DNA of 64,000 nucleotides. Source: Ciona intestinalis. Lineage: Eukaryota > Chordata > Ascidiacea > Phlebobranchia > Cionidae. The DNA is taken from assembly GCF_000224145.3 (NCBI RefSeq), contig NC_020174.2, positions 5,749,106 through 5,813,105 of the forward strand, written 5' to 3'. Shown in pieces: positions 1 through 13,191 of this stretch; within the stretch, counting starts at the first letter, position 1, and each line of letters begins with the position of its first letter. Position numbers and translations under genes: made by a program. The notes beneath the pieces are model-generated. The model did no database searches and was not told the DNA's origin. It was given only the letters and a program-made list of their open reading frames with translations.

Positions 1-189
1 TTGCTGTCATATAGAAACTATTAGAATTGTTAAATATACAGTATTTAAAACAGTTAATACTATTATTAGTGGGTGTACATTTTCCTATATAGGTTTTTCA
101 AGGTAATATGTCGTTATGCCTAATTAGGGCCTTACTTTTGGCACTGCCTGCACATAATAGACCAGATATTCATCGTAATGTATTTCCAG

Positions 190-3100
190 TTGCTTCTTAC
201 ATTTGATCCAATCTTGGTGGAAAAGGTTGCCATTCTACTGCTTGATGTGATGATGGACAATCCTTCACTCTCTCGCATTTATTTATCAGGTGAGAAAATT
301 TAATCGGAAGTTTATTTTTAATATGTGTTTGGTATCCAGCAAACGATTGCATGAATGAATGAATGACAGTTATTTATACACCTTGTGCCCGCTTACAACT
401 TGTTACAAGTTACCAGGTATGTGGCTTGTTTATCCTCGCATGGCGGGGCAACAAAAGTCATTATAACACAGGTGTTCTGTTTCATACACCTCGTGCTCAC
501 TTATAAGATACTACGTATGTAATTGTAAGTGATTTTTGTACACATGAGCATTCAACATTAGTGCCTAAAAATATTTTTTTATAAGAATTTTACATATGTT
601 TTTTCACAAGCATTTTTTTAATACAGGATGTAGAATATATAAATTTAAAAAGTAATAACAATTAAATTGATTATCATTATTTAAATTAAACTCAATACAT
701 TTCCAGGCGTTTTCTTCTTCATCTTAATGTACACGGGTTCAAATGTTCTTCCTGTTGGAAAATTCCTGCAATATCTTCATCTTAAGCAAGCAACAAGAGC
801 TACAGAAGAGGTAGGTGTATGTTACATGCTGATAAATGCACTGGGTATGTGTATGTTATATTGTATACTAATACACGCAGGAAGTAGGTTGTTTGATTGT
901 ATTGTGAATCTATGATACATGCAGATGCAGTATGTATATGTTATATGATAACACCTACAGTCAGTACTACTTTTTTTAAAATCAATATTTTTTCCATTTT
1001 TCTGCGAAGTTTTAATTTCCCCTTTTTTATATTTTTTCAACAAATTCACCTCCTAGCTCATCATAATCTTCTTCTCTTTCAGTCCTCCAGTGAGATGCTC
1101 GCACGCAGCATCCTGGGAGCGCTCTTCCCGGAGGCGATGATCCATTACCTTGAAAACTACGGAGCGGAGAAGTTTTCCGAGATTTTCTTGGGAGAGTTCG
1201 ATACTCCTGAGGCGATCTGGAACAGTGAGATGAGGTAAGACGGTTTAATGGGCTTTCCGTTGCGTAGGAACGGGTATACACTGGTTATGTAGAAAACAGT
1301 ATATACTTATAATGTATCAGTGTTTACTGGTCCAACTCTGGCAAAGATCCCAGGTCCTCTGACCAACCATAAGATTGGCAACTTAACCTAAAATGGAAAA
1401 ATGGAAAAAAATATCGGAAAAAATCTGCCCTGAAACTTTGAGTAATAAGCTAAATCTAGCATAAAAGCTACCTTAATTGCAAAAAAACGGGGCTCCACCT
1501 ACATGAGGTAAAGTAAAAAGCTTACTGAACCGAAACATAACGTCACCCATTACCTTTTTATAGGAGATACATGATAGAGAAGATAGCAGCTCATATTGCC
1601 GACTTCTCTCCACGTTTAATGAGCAATGTGAGAGCCATCTATCAGTACGTACCTATTCCTGCCATCAGCTTTCCTCAGCTAGAAGAAGAATTATTTTGTA
1701 ATATTTATTACCTGCGTCACCTATGCAATGAGACTAGATTCCCAGACTGGGAAATTAAAAATCCGGTAAGATTTTTGAGATTTTTTTAATGGTTTTTATA
1801 ATTTTTGGTGGGTTAAACATATTGTTCATTAAGATTCAGTTATGTTTTTTTTTTGGGGGGGGGAATATTTTCTAGTTAAGTTGTGTTATATTTTTGGAAG
1901 ATATTTTGTAAAGTGTCGTTGTAGATTTATTGATTTCTGTGTTAGAATTCGGGGAAATAGAGGAATTAACACTTTTTATTAAGCTTTGTGCAATGCAGAG
2001 GGACTTCTGTTTTATTTGCTCAAAGTCCTGAATAAAGGCACACCCAGGATTTAGGCCAGAGTTGGCTTGTTACTTATATGGTTTTTCATATGTGTTCTGC
2101 CCATGTTTCATGTAAATGTGATACTTGGTAAAATGTCTTATGTTTAAAGAAATAATCTTTTTATAGTTTAATTTTTTTTTCTCATGATTTACATTTAACA
2201 CCACACATAGGTCTCATTCCTGAAAGATGTGTTGGGAGCTTGGAAGAAAGAAGTCGAGAAAAAGGGACCAAATATGTCGTATGATGAAGCATATGATACA
2301 CTACGTCTACCTAAGGATAAAGCTCCGTAAGTTTTGTGTTTTAATATTTTTTCAATAAATCTGGTGTGGTATTGTCCATTAAGTTGTTATCAGAAATGTG
2401 AATGAATAAATGTAACTTATTTTTCTCCACGTGGCAGAGTTATGACAGTTGTTATAACACTGGTGCTCTGTTTTATACATAGGAATATATTTTAGTTAAC
2501 GTTGATCAATTAACACAGCACTTACAACTCATATTCCCAGGTTTAATGAAAGCCAGATACGAAAGGCTTACTTTAGAATGGCACAGAAATATCATCCAGA
2601 CAAGAATCCGGAGGGCAGGGTGAGTTTAACTTGGTTTCGAAAAGTTTTTATATTTTTATCAGCAGAAACTGATCTTTGAGCTTTGAATGTAGTTTTATAA
2701 ACAGAAATTGATTTTCAATGTAATTTTACCGGCAAAAATATTTGGTTTTATTTTAGCAATACAGGTATCCAAAACCATTAATTCTCAATACAAATTCGTA
2801 ATATAAAATACTGTTTTTAATAAGTAATATTACCCTATGTTAACAACCTTTTCTTAGCAGTTTTCTGATGAATCTTGGATTCTAAGTTTAAGCATACCTT
2901 ACCTAAGCAGGAAAATATATTCTTATGTCCAACTTTTATCCCAAATCCAATTACATTTTAAACAACACAACCATGTACTATTAAATTTCCTGTTACATAA
3001 AGCGTGACCAATTTCTTCAATTTCAGGATATATTTGAAGCAGTGAACAAAGCTTATGAGTTCCTCTGCACAAAGAAGAAGAGAGTGGTTGATGGTCCTGA

Positions 3101-5119
3101 TCCACAAAACTTGCTCCTTATTCTTAAAACACAAAGCATATTGTTCAGGAGATTCAAGGAAGGTTAGAATGGGGTGGAATATTTTTGCAGTGTTTCCTAT
3201 TTTTGTTTGTGCAAACACAAAGTATAAATTTTTGTTTGGAAACACTGGTAATATTTGTAATATGGCTGTACTATGAAATTTCTAGAATTGCAAACTTTTA
3301 AAAACATAAAGATAGCAAGCAATATATATATCCTGAACATAAATTACTGGTGCCAATATTTTCTATAAGTCTCGTTTGCAATATTGTAATAAACGAAAAT
3401 GGTTTTATAAAAATGGTATGATAATGATGAATATACCTAATTTATTCATGTGTGGCTGGAAAACGACAGTTGTTATATTAGGGGTATTACGTTTCATACA
3501 CCTCGTGCCCGCTTAAGAGTTACTATATATATAACTGGGTGTTTTTTAGTTAAGTACAATTACATACACATAAATAATAAATATACACATTTCTCCTTGC
3601 TTTCAGAGCTCGCGCCATACAAGTACGCTGGCTACCCTGCCCTTATTAAAACCATCACCATGGAAACTGGGGATGTAGATTTATTTAGTAAAGCAGAACC
3701 CTTGTTACCTGAAGCAACCGAACTGGCTTTCCATACCGTCAACTGCTCTGCATTAAATGCTGAAGAACTGAGGAGAGAAAATGGAATTGAGGTTTGTGGT
3801 TTATGATGGTTGGTTTACTTATCATGTAATGATGTTGAATTTGGTGCTGTTGTCATTATGTGTGTATGTGTCCTCATTTCTCCAACCTAGTGGTTATTAA
3901 TGGTTTGTTCAAATTGTCAGTAGAACAGACTTCAGATGATCTGAGTTTAAAGGTTGGTGCTGCTATTATTATGTGCGTATGTGTCCTTGACTACTTGCCC
4001 AAGTAAAAGGAAGTTGTCGTTTTTTGCATCACTATATATAAACCATCTAAACTGTTCCAACTGTCAAGTTTCAACAACCTACATATATCTTTTATATCAA
4101 ATAAAGCTTTACCTATGACTTTTAAATGGTACATTTTTCATAAAAAAATTTTTTTTTCTTTAAAAACACTAAAAAAAATTTCTATAAACTATTTTTTTTA
4201 TCAGATTCTTCAAGCTGCCTTTGCACGTTGTGTATCGATGCTCTCATTCTCTTCCACCCAAGATGATGTAGCAGTTAAAGTTTGCATGCATGTGTGTCGC
4301 TGTTATGCGGTGGCTGCACAGTTTGAGGAGTGCAGGGAAAAATTTATGGCAGATTCGAACATAGTAAAGGACGTTTGCAGAATCCTGTATTACAAGGTAG
4401 TTGAGAGTAAATTGTATGCTACATGAATTGTATGTATTTTGGTAAATATTGGTTTTGGAAAAACAAATTAGAATGTAATGGCTTTATTTGTATGTTACTT
4501 GCAATTGATTGTAGTCTTTTTCTGAACTTTTATAAACTGTAGAAGTGGCTTTTTAAGAAGTTATTTAGTTGTATATGTAAAGTTTTCAGGGTATAAAACA
4601 ATTCCTTTTTTTTTCAAGGTATTAAACAATTTTTTATTTCAATTTTTTTTAAAAAAACTAGTATTTTTTTGCTACTCTATGTTTGTTTAACATAGGTTCA
4701 ATATTTTTCTAATGTAAACAAAAAAAATTATATATTTTTTTATGCCTGAATATTTTTTTCAATACCTTATGTTTGTTCAACAGACCCTACCAAGACTATG
4801 CAGCGTCGCTACAGAATGTGTGAGTGCGTTTGCTATGGACATGGCTCTACAAACCCAACTATTCAAGTGTGGAGTGTTATGGCATCTGTTGCTGTACTTG
4901 TTCAACTATGACTTTACACTGGAGGAAGGAGGAGTTACTAAGAGTGAGAATACCAACCAACAGGTAAAGCAAGCAAATAATTGGATCTAATGTTCTGTTC
5001 TGGATATTAACCTTGAAATAGAGAAAAAAAATGTGTAATATCATACAGTATCATCATTGTTCTTGACTTAGTATGTTTATGTACTCCTAAAAATATACAA
5101 AAATTGTTAAATTCCATCA

Positions 5120-5161
<42 letters not shown>

Positions 5162-8100
5162 GTTGTATGTATATATTTCAAATTATTGGACTTTTTTAAA
5201 CTTCATTTATTACTTTAAAAATCTAAAAAAATAGCAGGATTTTCCAAAATATTTTCCGTCTACAGGAAGTTGCAAATAGGTTGGCACGGCTGAGCATTCA
5301 TGCCCTTGCTTGTTTGGGTGGTTACCTTACACAAGAACCCGTCAATCCATTGCTTCATAAATCCCTGTGCTCACTAATCACGCCTTATCTCACCAAACTT
5401 ATTGGGCAAGCAAAATATTCGGAGGTGAAATTTATTTGTATGGTTATTCTGAATTCTTAACTGCTGTAAGAGAAATCTGTTGTACATAGTGGTAAAAATA
5501 AAAATATTGTTAGCCTTTTGAATATTAGTGTAAGAATATAATTTACAATTGTTTAGTTTTTAACTAAAATTAACCTCTTTGTTACAAGACATTTAGGGTG
5601 AAAGTTCAGGTTTAAAAAAATATATTTTGGGCTCTTTTTGTTCATTTTATGTTGACTAAAAAATCTATTAGCCTATTTTTTATCCATTTTGTTTGATATA
5701 AGATAGTGAACTAACTCCAGACTAAAGTGTCAATTTTCTGCTACAAATAAAAATAGATCACTAAGCATTATATTTCATGTATAGGTATTGAAAGTACTTA
5801 ACAGCAACACTGAGAATCCATACTTAATGTGGGATAATGGAACCAGGTTTGAGTTGGTTGAATATCTTGAACAGCAACAACAAGACACTGTTCGGACTGT
5901 AAGTAACTATAGTTTATAAACAAACTTTTTAACGACTCATCTGGTATGAAAAATGTAGTGTATTTCCTACGTCTGCTATACGGTAAGACTTCTTAGAAAG
6001 TCTTGCCAGATGAGCCCTTCAAAGATTATTTACGGTATGACTGGTAGCAGAAGTAAAAAAATAACTGTACAGATAAGAATGGGAAAACTAAATGAATCAT
6101 TTGTTGCATTTATGCTGTAAAATATAACAAACCCATTTTTGAAATATAAAAATTTAAAATGTGGTATTTTTGTACCTCAAATTTTGATCACGACTGTTTA
6201 GAAATATTATGAAAATAAGTGAAACTTCCATGATTAATAGCTTCCATGCAAGATATTACAAATCAATTTATGGAAATATTTACAAAATGTTATTTATTAT
6301 CATTATAATGCAGGAAATTGTGATCCCTCGTACGGAGCAGATTTTGTCTTCTCTCTTCACCAGAAGGAACTCATTGTTGGCGATATATTTGTTCGAATAT
6401 ACAACGAACAACCAACTTTTAGTATTGAAGTATGTGGATTAAAAAATTAAAATATTTTTTTGTTTATGCCTATTAATAATTTTGTGACATGCACATAATT
6501 GGTGTATGTGTATTAAAAATACAAACAAATTACTTGTTAATATTGTTGTACTGCTAAGAAATTCTAAAATTTGAAAAAAATATATCATTTTGGGGTTAAC
6601 AAAATAGTACTATAACATCGTTTAATCTGCCTTATAACATAGGCTTTGTCAGGGTATAACTGTATGGCAGTTAACAATTTTGGGTAAAATAAATCTATAG
6701 ATTTATGCCAGTGTTTTATTTATTAAACTTTGTCCACTAGTGAGCAGCAGGTTTTTGTTTAAATTTAACAAATTTTGTCTTCCAGGAACCAAAGATCTTC
6801 TGCCAAAAACTGCTTGAATATCTTCTTAAAATATCTGAGGTAATATGACTTTGTTTATAATATATATATATATAATATAACTATAGAACTGTTTATGTAT
6901 AATTTCTGTTTGAAAATCAGATACTTTGAGTTTCTTCCCTAAAATGTCTAAGGTAAAATACCTTTGTTTGGTTAAAACGTGGTTTGCTTGAAAAACAAAT
7001 TGTTTTCTACTTAGCTGGTTCCGTATTCATATAGATTTATAAACTGCCAACTAGCAGACTCTTTCTACTTAACATTTCTGTTTGAAAATCAAATATTTTT
7101 CTCCAGTTACCAACATTAAGTGAGGAGAACTTGACGTACTGTAGTTATGCCTTGCAAGCTTTGTCCAATGTTATAAAGAACAACCCAGGTAATACATACA
7201 ACTCAAAGCTATATATATATATATCAGAGATTAATTGCAATTGGTTTCGATTGCAAAATTTTATTTTTGCCTATGATGGTATTTAAATCTTAATTCCATG
7301 GGTAAGGTACTGTAGCAATGGTTCCAATGCATGTGCTATCATTCATACAAGATGACAAATCACATTCATTCTGTCCTTTTCAAAATTTTTGCCGTAACAA
7401 TTGATTTTAATTGCAAAATTTTGGGGGGCTGTGTTGCTATAGTACCTTACCTTAAGGTGACAAATCATATTCATTCTATCATGTTTGAAATTATTGCAGT
7501 AACAATTGATTTTAATTGGCAAATTTTATTATTGGCTGTGTTGGTACATAAAACCCAATTGTATCTAGTCTGCAATTCGGCATGACATCAGAGGTTGGTT
7601 TTTATTGTTTCAACTGTTTTGTAACCGTATACCATAAGTAACCGTATACCATATACCATAAGGAACTTCATTTCCCCTCGCACAAGGGTGCTGGGGTGAT
7701 TGCCCAAATCTGATTCAAATCCTAGGTCTTCAAAGCCCCACTCATATAGAATTAAATCAACTTTTATCGTATCAACCTAACTCCTTCATACCTCGCAGGC
7801 AATGAGGTTGAATGCATCGGACACTTCCAACTTTTATTCAGTTTACTCAACAGTAAATATAAAGCTGATGTTCAATTAATGGCATTGGAGGTAAACGAAG
7901 CTTTATTTTTATGTTTTGAGCATCTTGGCCAATATAAAGGACATATTCTGAATAATTTTTCAGTGGCTAATTCGGTATATAAAAAGTAGTGTATTTCTGA
8001 CGTTTGGTCTGCCATTCAATAATCAAAAATTAATTCTAATATATGTGTTAAAACTGACCTGAAAATCCTTATATTCCGCACAAAAATACTGAATACCTAA

Positions 8101-11100
8101 ACCTCCTTTCTTGCCCAGCTACTAACAGTGGTCACGAACAACAAGATGTGTGTAGAAAACATAGCTGACTGCAGGGTTTGCACTCTTCTCCTTCTAACAC
8201 TACGTGGTCTCAGTAGTAATGGCGCAACGAACGTACTCAACATTTTTCATGCTCTATCTTCCAACACCAAAGTCGTTAAAGAACTTCTACAGCAAGGCAA
8301 TATAATATTAATATCTTTTTTTATTATCTTTTTTTTTGGTATTTTAATATTCATTTTTATTTTCTTAAAGAACCAATAATTACCTAGTCTGCATAATTTT
8401 ACATGTGCAATACCTTTTTCAATAGGTAGTACAATACTTGTACTGGATTCTATTTGAATAAAAGACTGATAAGACCATTTAGGGAAATACGCATATTTTA
8501 TCATACAATTCGTTGGACTTAATTTTAAGTAAAATAATTGAAAATGGAATTTTGTGGTAATTTATTTTGAATTGTCTTTCTAATTGAATTTAACATTACC
8601 TTCCCGTATTACAGGAGCTGTGTTGTATTTATTGAACGTATTCTGCAACTCCACCAACCCAGCGTTGCGTCAACAAACGGCTGAACTATTTTCAAAACTC
8701 ACAGCAGATAAACTAACTGGGCCCAAGGTAACCTCAAGTTTCTAATGTTCCCATTAACCAATATGCGCCACATGTTGCTATGCTGTCTATCTGAATGTAT
8801 ATCTTGCTACCAAAGTGTGTTTTATATTGTTGTGTTTTTTATATTCATAAACTTGAAATGTTTTTCCACTTTTTCATGGAATATTTGATATAGAATCGTC
8901 TTATAATGAATGTATTACATAAGCGCCAGATTTACTGAATATGTCATAGTTAAATTTAGTTGTTTAGTAAACACTTTTTAACTAATATCCCAATTGTATT
9001 TAAGCCATAATTTACTTTCAACAAAACCAGAAATTGCAAGGTTCTGCATAGAAATATCTTTTATTCACAGTTTCACACAAACTGAAATTTAACTAATTGT
9101 AGTATTACAGTGTTTTAATACCACACTTACAAAAAGTTCAACTTACATTGAATGTTTATTCAGTTTTTCATGAACTTCAAACTCCACTCAAGTTTTCTGT
9201 TTGTATAAATATATTTCAACATGTTTGTTCCCTTGTACTTCCCATAGATCCGCATCCATCTCAGCAAGTTTCTCCCTGTTATCTTTGTGGATGCGATGCA
9301 GAGTTCCCCTGAAGCATCAGTTCATATGTTCGAGGGAAATCATGAAAACCCAGAGCTTATTTGGAACGATCAGTCTCGTGAAAGTGTCTGTGGTTCTGTG
9401 AAGCAAATAACAGCAGAGTGAGTGATAGGTGTTTCATATGTACTCAGAACAGCATAGGATGGGGTAATGAAGCAAATTTGGTATAAATTTAAGTTTTTAA
9501 GGACTTCACCCATATAGAAAACAATGATATGTAACTAGTAGTAGTTACTAACTACTTTTAAAGTTCTTACTGTTGCTGTAATGGGCTTATTTCAACTGAA
9601 GTCATATTACATAAGCCGCTGAAGCACCCATACAAAATAGAATTAAAAACAGAATAGAGGTACTACTTTTAATTTAAACTGCCAAAAATGTAACATTTGG
9701 TAGTTTAGGGAATTGGGCACTAATCATATTGACCAGTACACGATTTAATTTTGTTTTCCTTTTTCGTTTTATACAGCAATTTAACTATGCACGAACCTAT
9801 GACTTGCTTATAAAAAAATAAAAAATTACAATTTTTTGAATTTTTTCCACAGTCTATACAAGGAACAGTTGGTGAAACCAAACACCCCGTGGCATCTCCC
9901 GAGTAACTTTGTGCCCGTGTACCAAGGTGTGGATGCCGATGAATTAGAGGTATGGTGGTGGTGTGTGGATATGATATGTTCGGAACTTCACCTTATGCTT
10001 ATTTTACACTAAAATAGTTTATTGTATTCTAGGCATTATTTTTGTACGCCATTATATTTTCATTTACTTTTTAAGATTAATTGATTTTTTTAGTCTAACC
10101 TAAATTATTCTTTATTTTGAGCTAAATTAGTATTCCTTGCCTTCGTTTGCACATACAGTCTATGTTGTGTTGTTAAATGGATATCATGTGTTATTTTATG
10201 GTAATTTATTTCTTTTCTCTAGGTTGGGGGTGTGTACCTGCGTTTGTTCATATCCCAACCAGGTTGGGTTCTTCGTAAACCTCGTGAGTTTACTGTTGAG
10301 ATCATGAATTCTTTCACGAAGATTATTTCATCAACAAAACTTCACGTGAGTGTTTCATATTTTTGAAGCATATGTGAATGCGGAAATTGCGTAATATATA
10401 TTTGTCTTGAATAATCAGAATTACCGTTTTTCTTGGGTACAAACGAATAACATATATGCTGTAGTTATACAATTTTAAGTAAGGTTCACATTTATAGTTT
10501 ATTTTTTACCTCTAGCATTGTTATAACAACTTTCATTTTGTTGTTAATTTTCTTCTCTTTTTCTTCGCTGTTTTAATTCATTTGATCTTTAATAATGTTT
10601 TTGAACACCTAAAAAATTATGTTATATTATATGTAACACTGTCACTAACACTATTTCTAACAGGGTGAGACACTTGAAACTGTTACTCAAGCTGTTTGTT
10701 GCTTGTTTGCCATGCAACCAACACTAGCTGAGCATATTCCATCGCTTGGCCATCTCCCAACTGTATTCAAACAAATGGCGAATAAGAACGACGCAATTCC
10801 CAACGCGTGCATTTCAGTGGTGCACGTTTTGTCCGATAATGAGGTAATAGAAATGGGTCAAGTACCGATAAGTTTTTCATTGCGAAACACTGGTCAGATC
10901 ATTTTAATGAGCATTTATGTACGGGTGTATCTATGTTTTTTCTCACTGTTTTGTCCGACAATGAGGTAAGAGAAATGGGTTAAGTAAGTTTTTCATTGCA
11001 AAAAACACTGGTCAAATCATATTGAAGGACATTTATGTTTAAGAGTATTTAAGTGTTTTACACAGACAAAGCATTTATGTATAAGTGTATCAACATTTTT

Positions 11101-13189
11101 TACGCAGACAGAGTATTTATGTTTAGTGTATCTATGTTTTTTACACAAACATGGCATTGTGTATGATTATATCTATATTTTTTCACAGACATGTGTGCAA
11201 GGTTTTGCGGAGACAGATTGCATGAAACCACTGATAGTTGGAATGAAGGCGAGACCTGACAAAGTTGGTCTTGCATGCGAGGCTCTGCATCGAATGTTCA
11301 GTAAAAATATCAGCCCCAAACTTATGGCCCAGGTAATTTGTCGTGTATATATTATGTATAGCATTGTGTATCGTTGTGCCACAGCAAAGTGGTTTGCGTG
11401 CCTGCTACTAGAGATCAGAGTTTACGGGTTCCTGAATCGTCGCTGTTACCATTGTGGGCGTACATATCCTTGTACAGGATGCTTAACAACAGTTGCTCCA
11501 AACCATCGGTTGTTTTTGGGTTGTTTAAATTGTTGACTACAAATTATAACAAAAATATTCTTTACTTTCAAGGTTGCATACATAGTAACTTGTAAGCAGG
11601 CACGAGGTTAATGAAACGGAACACCTGTGTTATAACGACTGTCGTTGCCTTGCCACACAAGGATAAGAAAAGTTACATTTATTTCTTCAAATTCAAAAAC
11701 TGAACCCCCTACAATCAATCAGTCCACTTCAATGTAATTGGCCTCGACTTTGTTTGCGTGCCATCGGTCGTTTGGGCAGTTACACTCAATTCCTTGAAAT
11801 CCAAAAACTGAACCCCCTACAATCAATCAGTTCCAAAATGTTCTTTGCTCTTTGTTTTAAACAAAGTCCCAACACAATAATTTTCACATTTCCCATGTTT
11901 TCCCATCAGGTTGTGCAGTCAGGGCTTGTGGCTTACCTATTACAACTATTAGATGACACAGCTTTACAAAACACTGGAATGTCTTCAACCAAAGCTCAGA
12001 TCGTGAAGTCTTTGAAAGCAATGACACACAGCTTAGAGTATGGTGAACAGGTGTGTAATGTACAAACTTATTTATGTGGGTGAGGTCTTTGATAAAGATG
12101 TGGTTAAGGTTTAAGGTTTGGGATTTAAGCTCGGTTTGGCCCATTACCCCAACACCAAGGCTGCTTGTGCATAATTTCAGGTTCTTTAGATTTTATTTCA
12201 GGAGCTCCCCAATTTTACCAAAAATTAAAAATTGCATAGTTTTAAAATATGAAATTTATATTTTTATTTAATGTAAGTACGAACTGGTTTTCTGACTGCA
12301 TTGGTCCTGTATTGCACATCACATGTTAATATGAAATGAATTGATTTTACATTTTCCATAATTTTTCCATCTAATTTAAATGACTTTTTAAAAATAAATT
12401 GGTTTGCTTGTGTAGGAAGCAGGTGTTTCAACAGCTGCTATTTTAAATAACATTTTACAAATCTCTTTTTTCTAAGCTTATATTTAACATATTAAACGTA
12501 TTAAATAAACACATTTTTGCTGTACTGTTAATTGCAAATAATAAAATCACTGATTTGTGCCAAATCTAACCTAAATCCTAGTTTCTTGACCAGGACCTCA
12601 CCCACGTAGAATAAAGTCTAATGTTCCTGCTTACAAACTTACTCGAATTATTCCCAGATTCAAGAAGAATTAAACAAATCCAGGACCTGGGCAGCATACA
12701 AAGATCAAATGCATGATCTCTTCATATCCAACACTTCAGTGGCCGGCTATCTAACTGGTAAGTCTCGCTTCATAAATTAAGTATCCCGTGAATAGAACTA
12801 TTTAGAACTGTTTTATTTACATATGTGGCAACCCGTAAAGCTGCAAAAGAGGTGTATAAAATATGGGAGCTGTGTTATAATAACTGTCTAAAATAACTAA
12901 TAAGTCTTATTCAGAATAGTTACTGTACATTTTTTTCTCAGCTATGACACTCTTATTTTAAACCTGTAATTCTGCTGTGGTTTAAAAATTGTTATTTATT
13001 TATACATACAAATATCCATTTATTTAGCATCTGTGTTTGTAGCATAAAAGGATATTTTTTACTTTTTCATAAACGGTAAAACTAATTGCTTTTGTTTCAG
13101 GCGGACCCGCAGTGGCTGGCTACCTTACTGCTGCCCCAACTCGTTCAATGCCCCAATCACCCCCTTCTGTTGAAGATGTTACCCCCTAA
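190..13189 (+). CDS. DNAJC13: DNAJC13 / RME-8 endosomal J-domain protein, 3' half (partial at 5' end)
   Basis: Known role: RME-8 is an endosomal co-chaperone that recruits Hsc70 through its J domain and works with sorting nexin/WASH-type machinery in endosome sorting. Exons: 190-289, 707-810, 1083-1234, 1564-1765, 2211-2326, 2541-2619, 3027-3162, 3607-3791, 4205-4396, 4784-4963, 5266-5424, 5785-5902, 6314-6429, 6786-6839, 7107-7188, 7799-7890, 8119-8296, 8615-8727, 9248-9417, 9853-9949, 10223-10345, 10664-10843, 11189-11332, 11910-12050, 12658-12757, 13101-13189. They sum to 1134 codons including TAA. The J domain spans 2211-3162 with the catalytic HPD in [13 protein letters not shown]-repeat-like motifs are AIWNSEM, LMWDNGT and LIWNDQS. 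The human protein is about 2243 aa, so roughly residue 1110 onward is here and the 5' half lies upstream of the window. Odd points: a GC donor after 8296 and a tandem donor at 5899/5903. Identity is very secure. Confidence 0.97.
351..530 (-). repeat. SINE (tRNA-derived family) tail fragments
   Basis: Two tail-type pieces in reverse: a GAATGAATGAATGA start, then TTATCCTCGCATGGC, ACAGGTGTTCTGTTTCATAC, ACCTCGTGC. In an intron. Confidence 0.55.
2399..2485 (-). repeat. SINE tail fragment
   Basis: GAATGAATAAATGTAACTTA, then GACAGTTGTTATAACACTGG in reverse orientation. Confidence 0.5.
3448..3535 (-). repeat. SINE tail fragment
   Basis: Reads GGAAAACGACAGTTGTTATA and TTTCATACACCTCGTGCCCG. Confidence 0.5.
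3849..4010 (+). repeat. SINE mid-region fragments (two)
   Basis: ATTATGTGTGTATGTGTCCT and CAACCTAGTGGTTATTAATGG, then a second ATTATGTGCGTATGTGTCCT at about 3968. Both match the body of the complete copy at 39718. Confidence 0.45.
5127..5160. repeat. (TA)n microsatellite
   Basis: An uninterrupted run of about 16 TA units in a DNAJC13 intron. Confidence 0.9.
5932..6052 (+). repeat. Short dispersed element, family B copy
   Basis: It starts with a phrase like CTCATCTGGTATGAAAAATG followed by GTAGTGTATTTC and ends GGTAGCAGAAGTAAAAA. The same ends recur at 21343-21492 in reverse and partly at 7958-8020, so it is a small dispersed family. No coding capacity. Confidence 0.5.
7240..7555 (+). repeat. 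Imperfect tandem repeat, period about 105 bp, in a DNAJC13 intron
   Basis: The phrase GTAACAATTGATTTTAATTG occurs twice about 105 bp apart, each preceded by TGACAAATCA(C/T)ATTCATTCT and followed by GGCTGTGTTG. A weaker third unit starts near 7240. It makes a spurious open frame at 7331-7585. Confidence 0.6.
7670..7775 (+). repeat. Dispersed repeat fragment, family C
   Basis: GGTGCTGGGGTGATTGCCCA then AATCTGATTCAAATCCTAGG. Related pieces occur at about 12126-12190 (reverse), 12545-12640 and 48930-49005. Ends are not defined. Confidence 0.4.
7958..8020 (+). repeat. Family B fragment
   Basis: Shares AAAAAGTAGTGTATTTCTGACG-like sequence with the copy at 5932; only the left end is present. Confidence 0.35.
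10827..11188 (+). repeat. Duplicated splice-donor block and decayed intronic tandem array
   Basis: The exon end/intron start at 10827-10905 (TTTTGTCCGATAATGAGGTA..) is repeated at 10949-11025 (TTTTGTCCGACAATGAGGTA..). It is followed by about four degenerate units containing GCATTTATGT..GTGTATC..TTTTTACRCAGACA, the last supplying the real acceptor at 11188. Confidence 0.6.
11380..11680 (+). repeat. SINE, nearly complete
   Basis: tRNA-like head (AGTGGTTTGCGTGCCTGCTA, B-box-like GGGTTCCTGAATC), body (ACCATTGTGGGCGTACATAT) and tail (GTTATAACGACTGTCGTTGC), ending AAAGTTACATTTATT. Diverged relative to the 39718 and 62308 copies. Confidence 0.7.
11690..11835 (+). repeat. Short tandem duplication in DNAJC13 intron
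   Basis: AAAAACTGAACCCCCTACAA plus TCAATCAGT appears at about 11694 and again at about 11796, a spacing of about 102 bp. Confidence 0.6.
12126..12190 (-). repeat. Family C fragment
   Basis: The reverse complement reads GGTGTTGGGGTAATGGGCCA, matching the fragments at 7680 and 48955. Confidence 0.35.
12545..12640 (+). repeat. Family C fragment
   Basis: CCAAATCTAACCTAAATCCTAG then CTCACCCACGTAGAATAAAG, parallel to 7705-7765. Confidence 0.35.
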
Positions 13190-13191
13190 AA

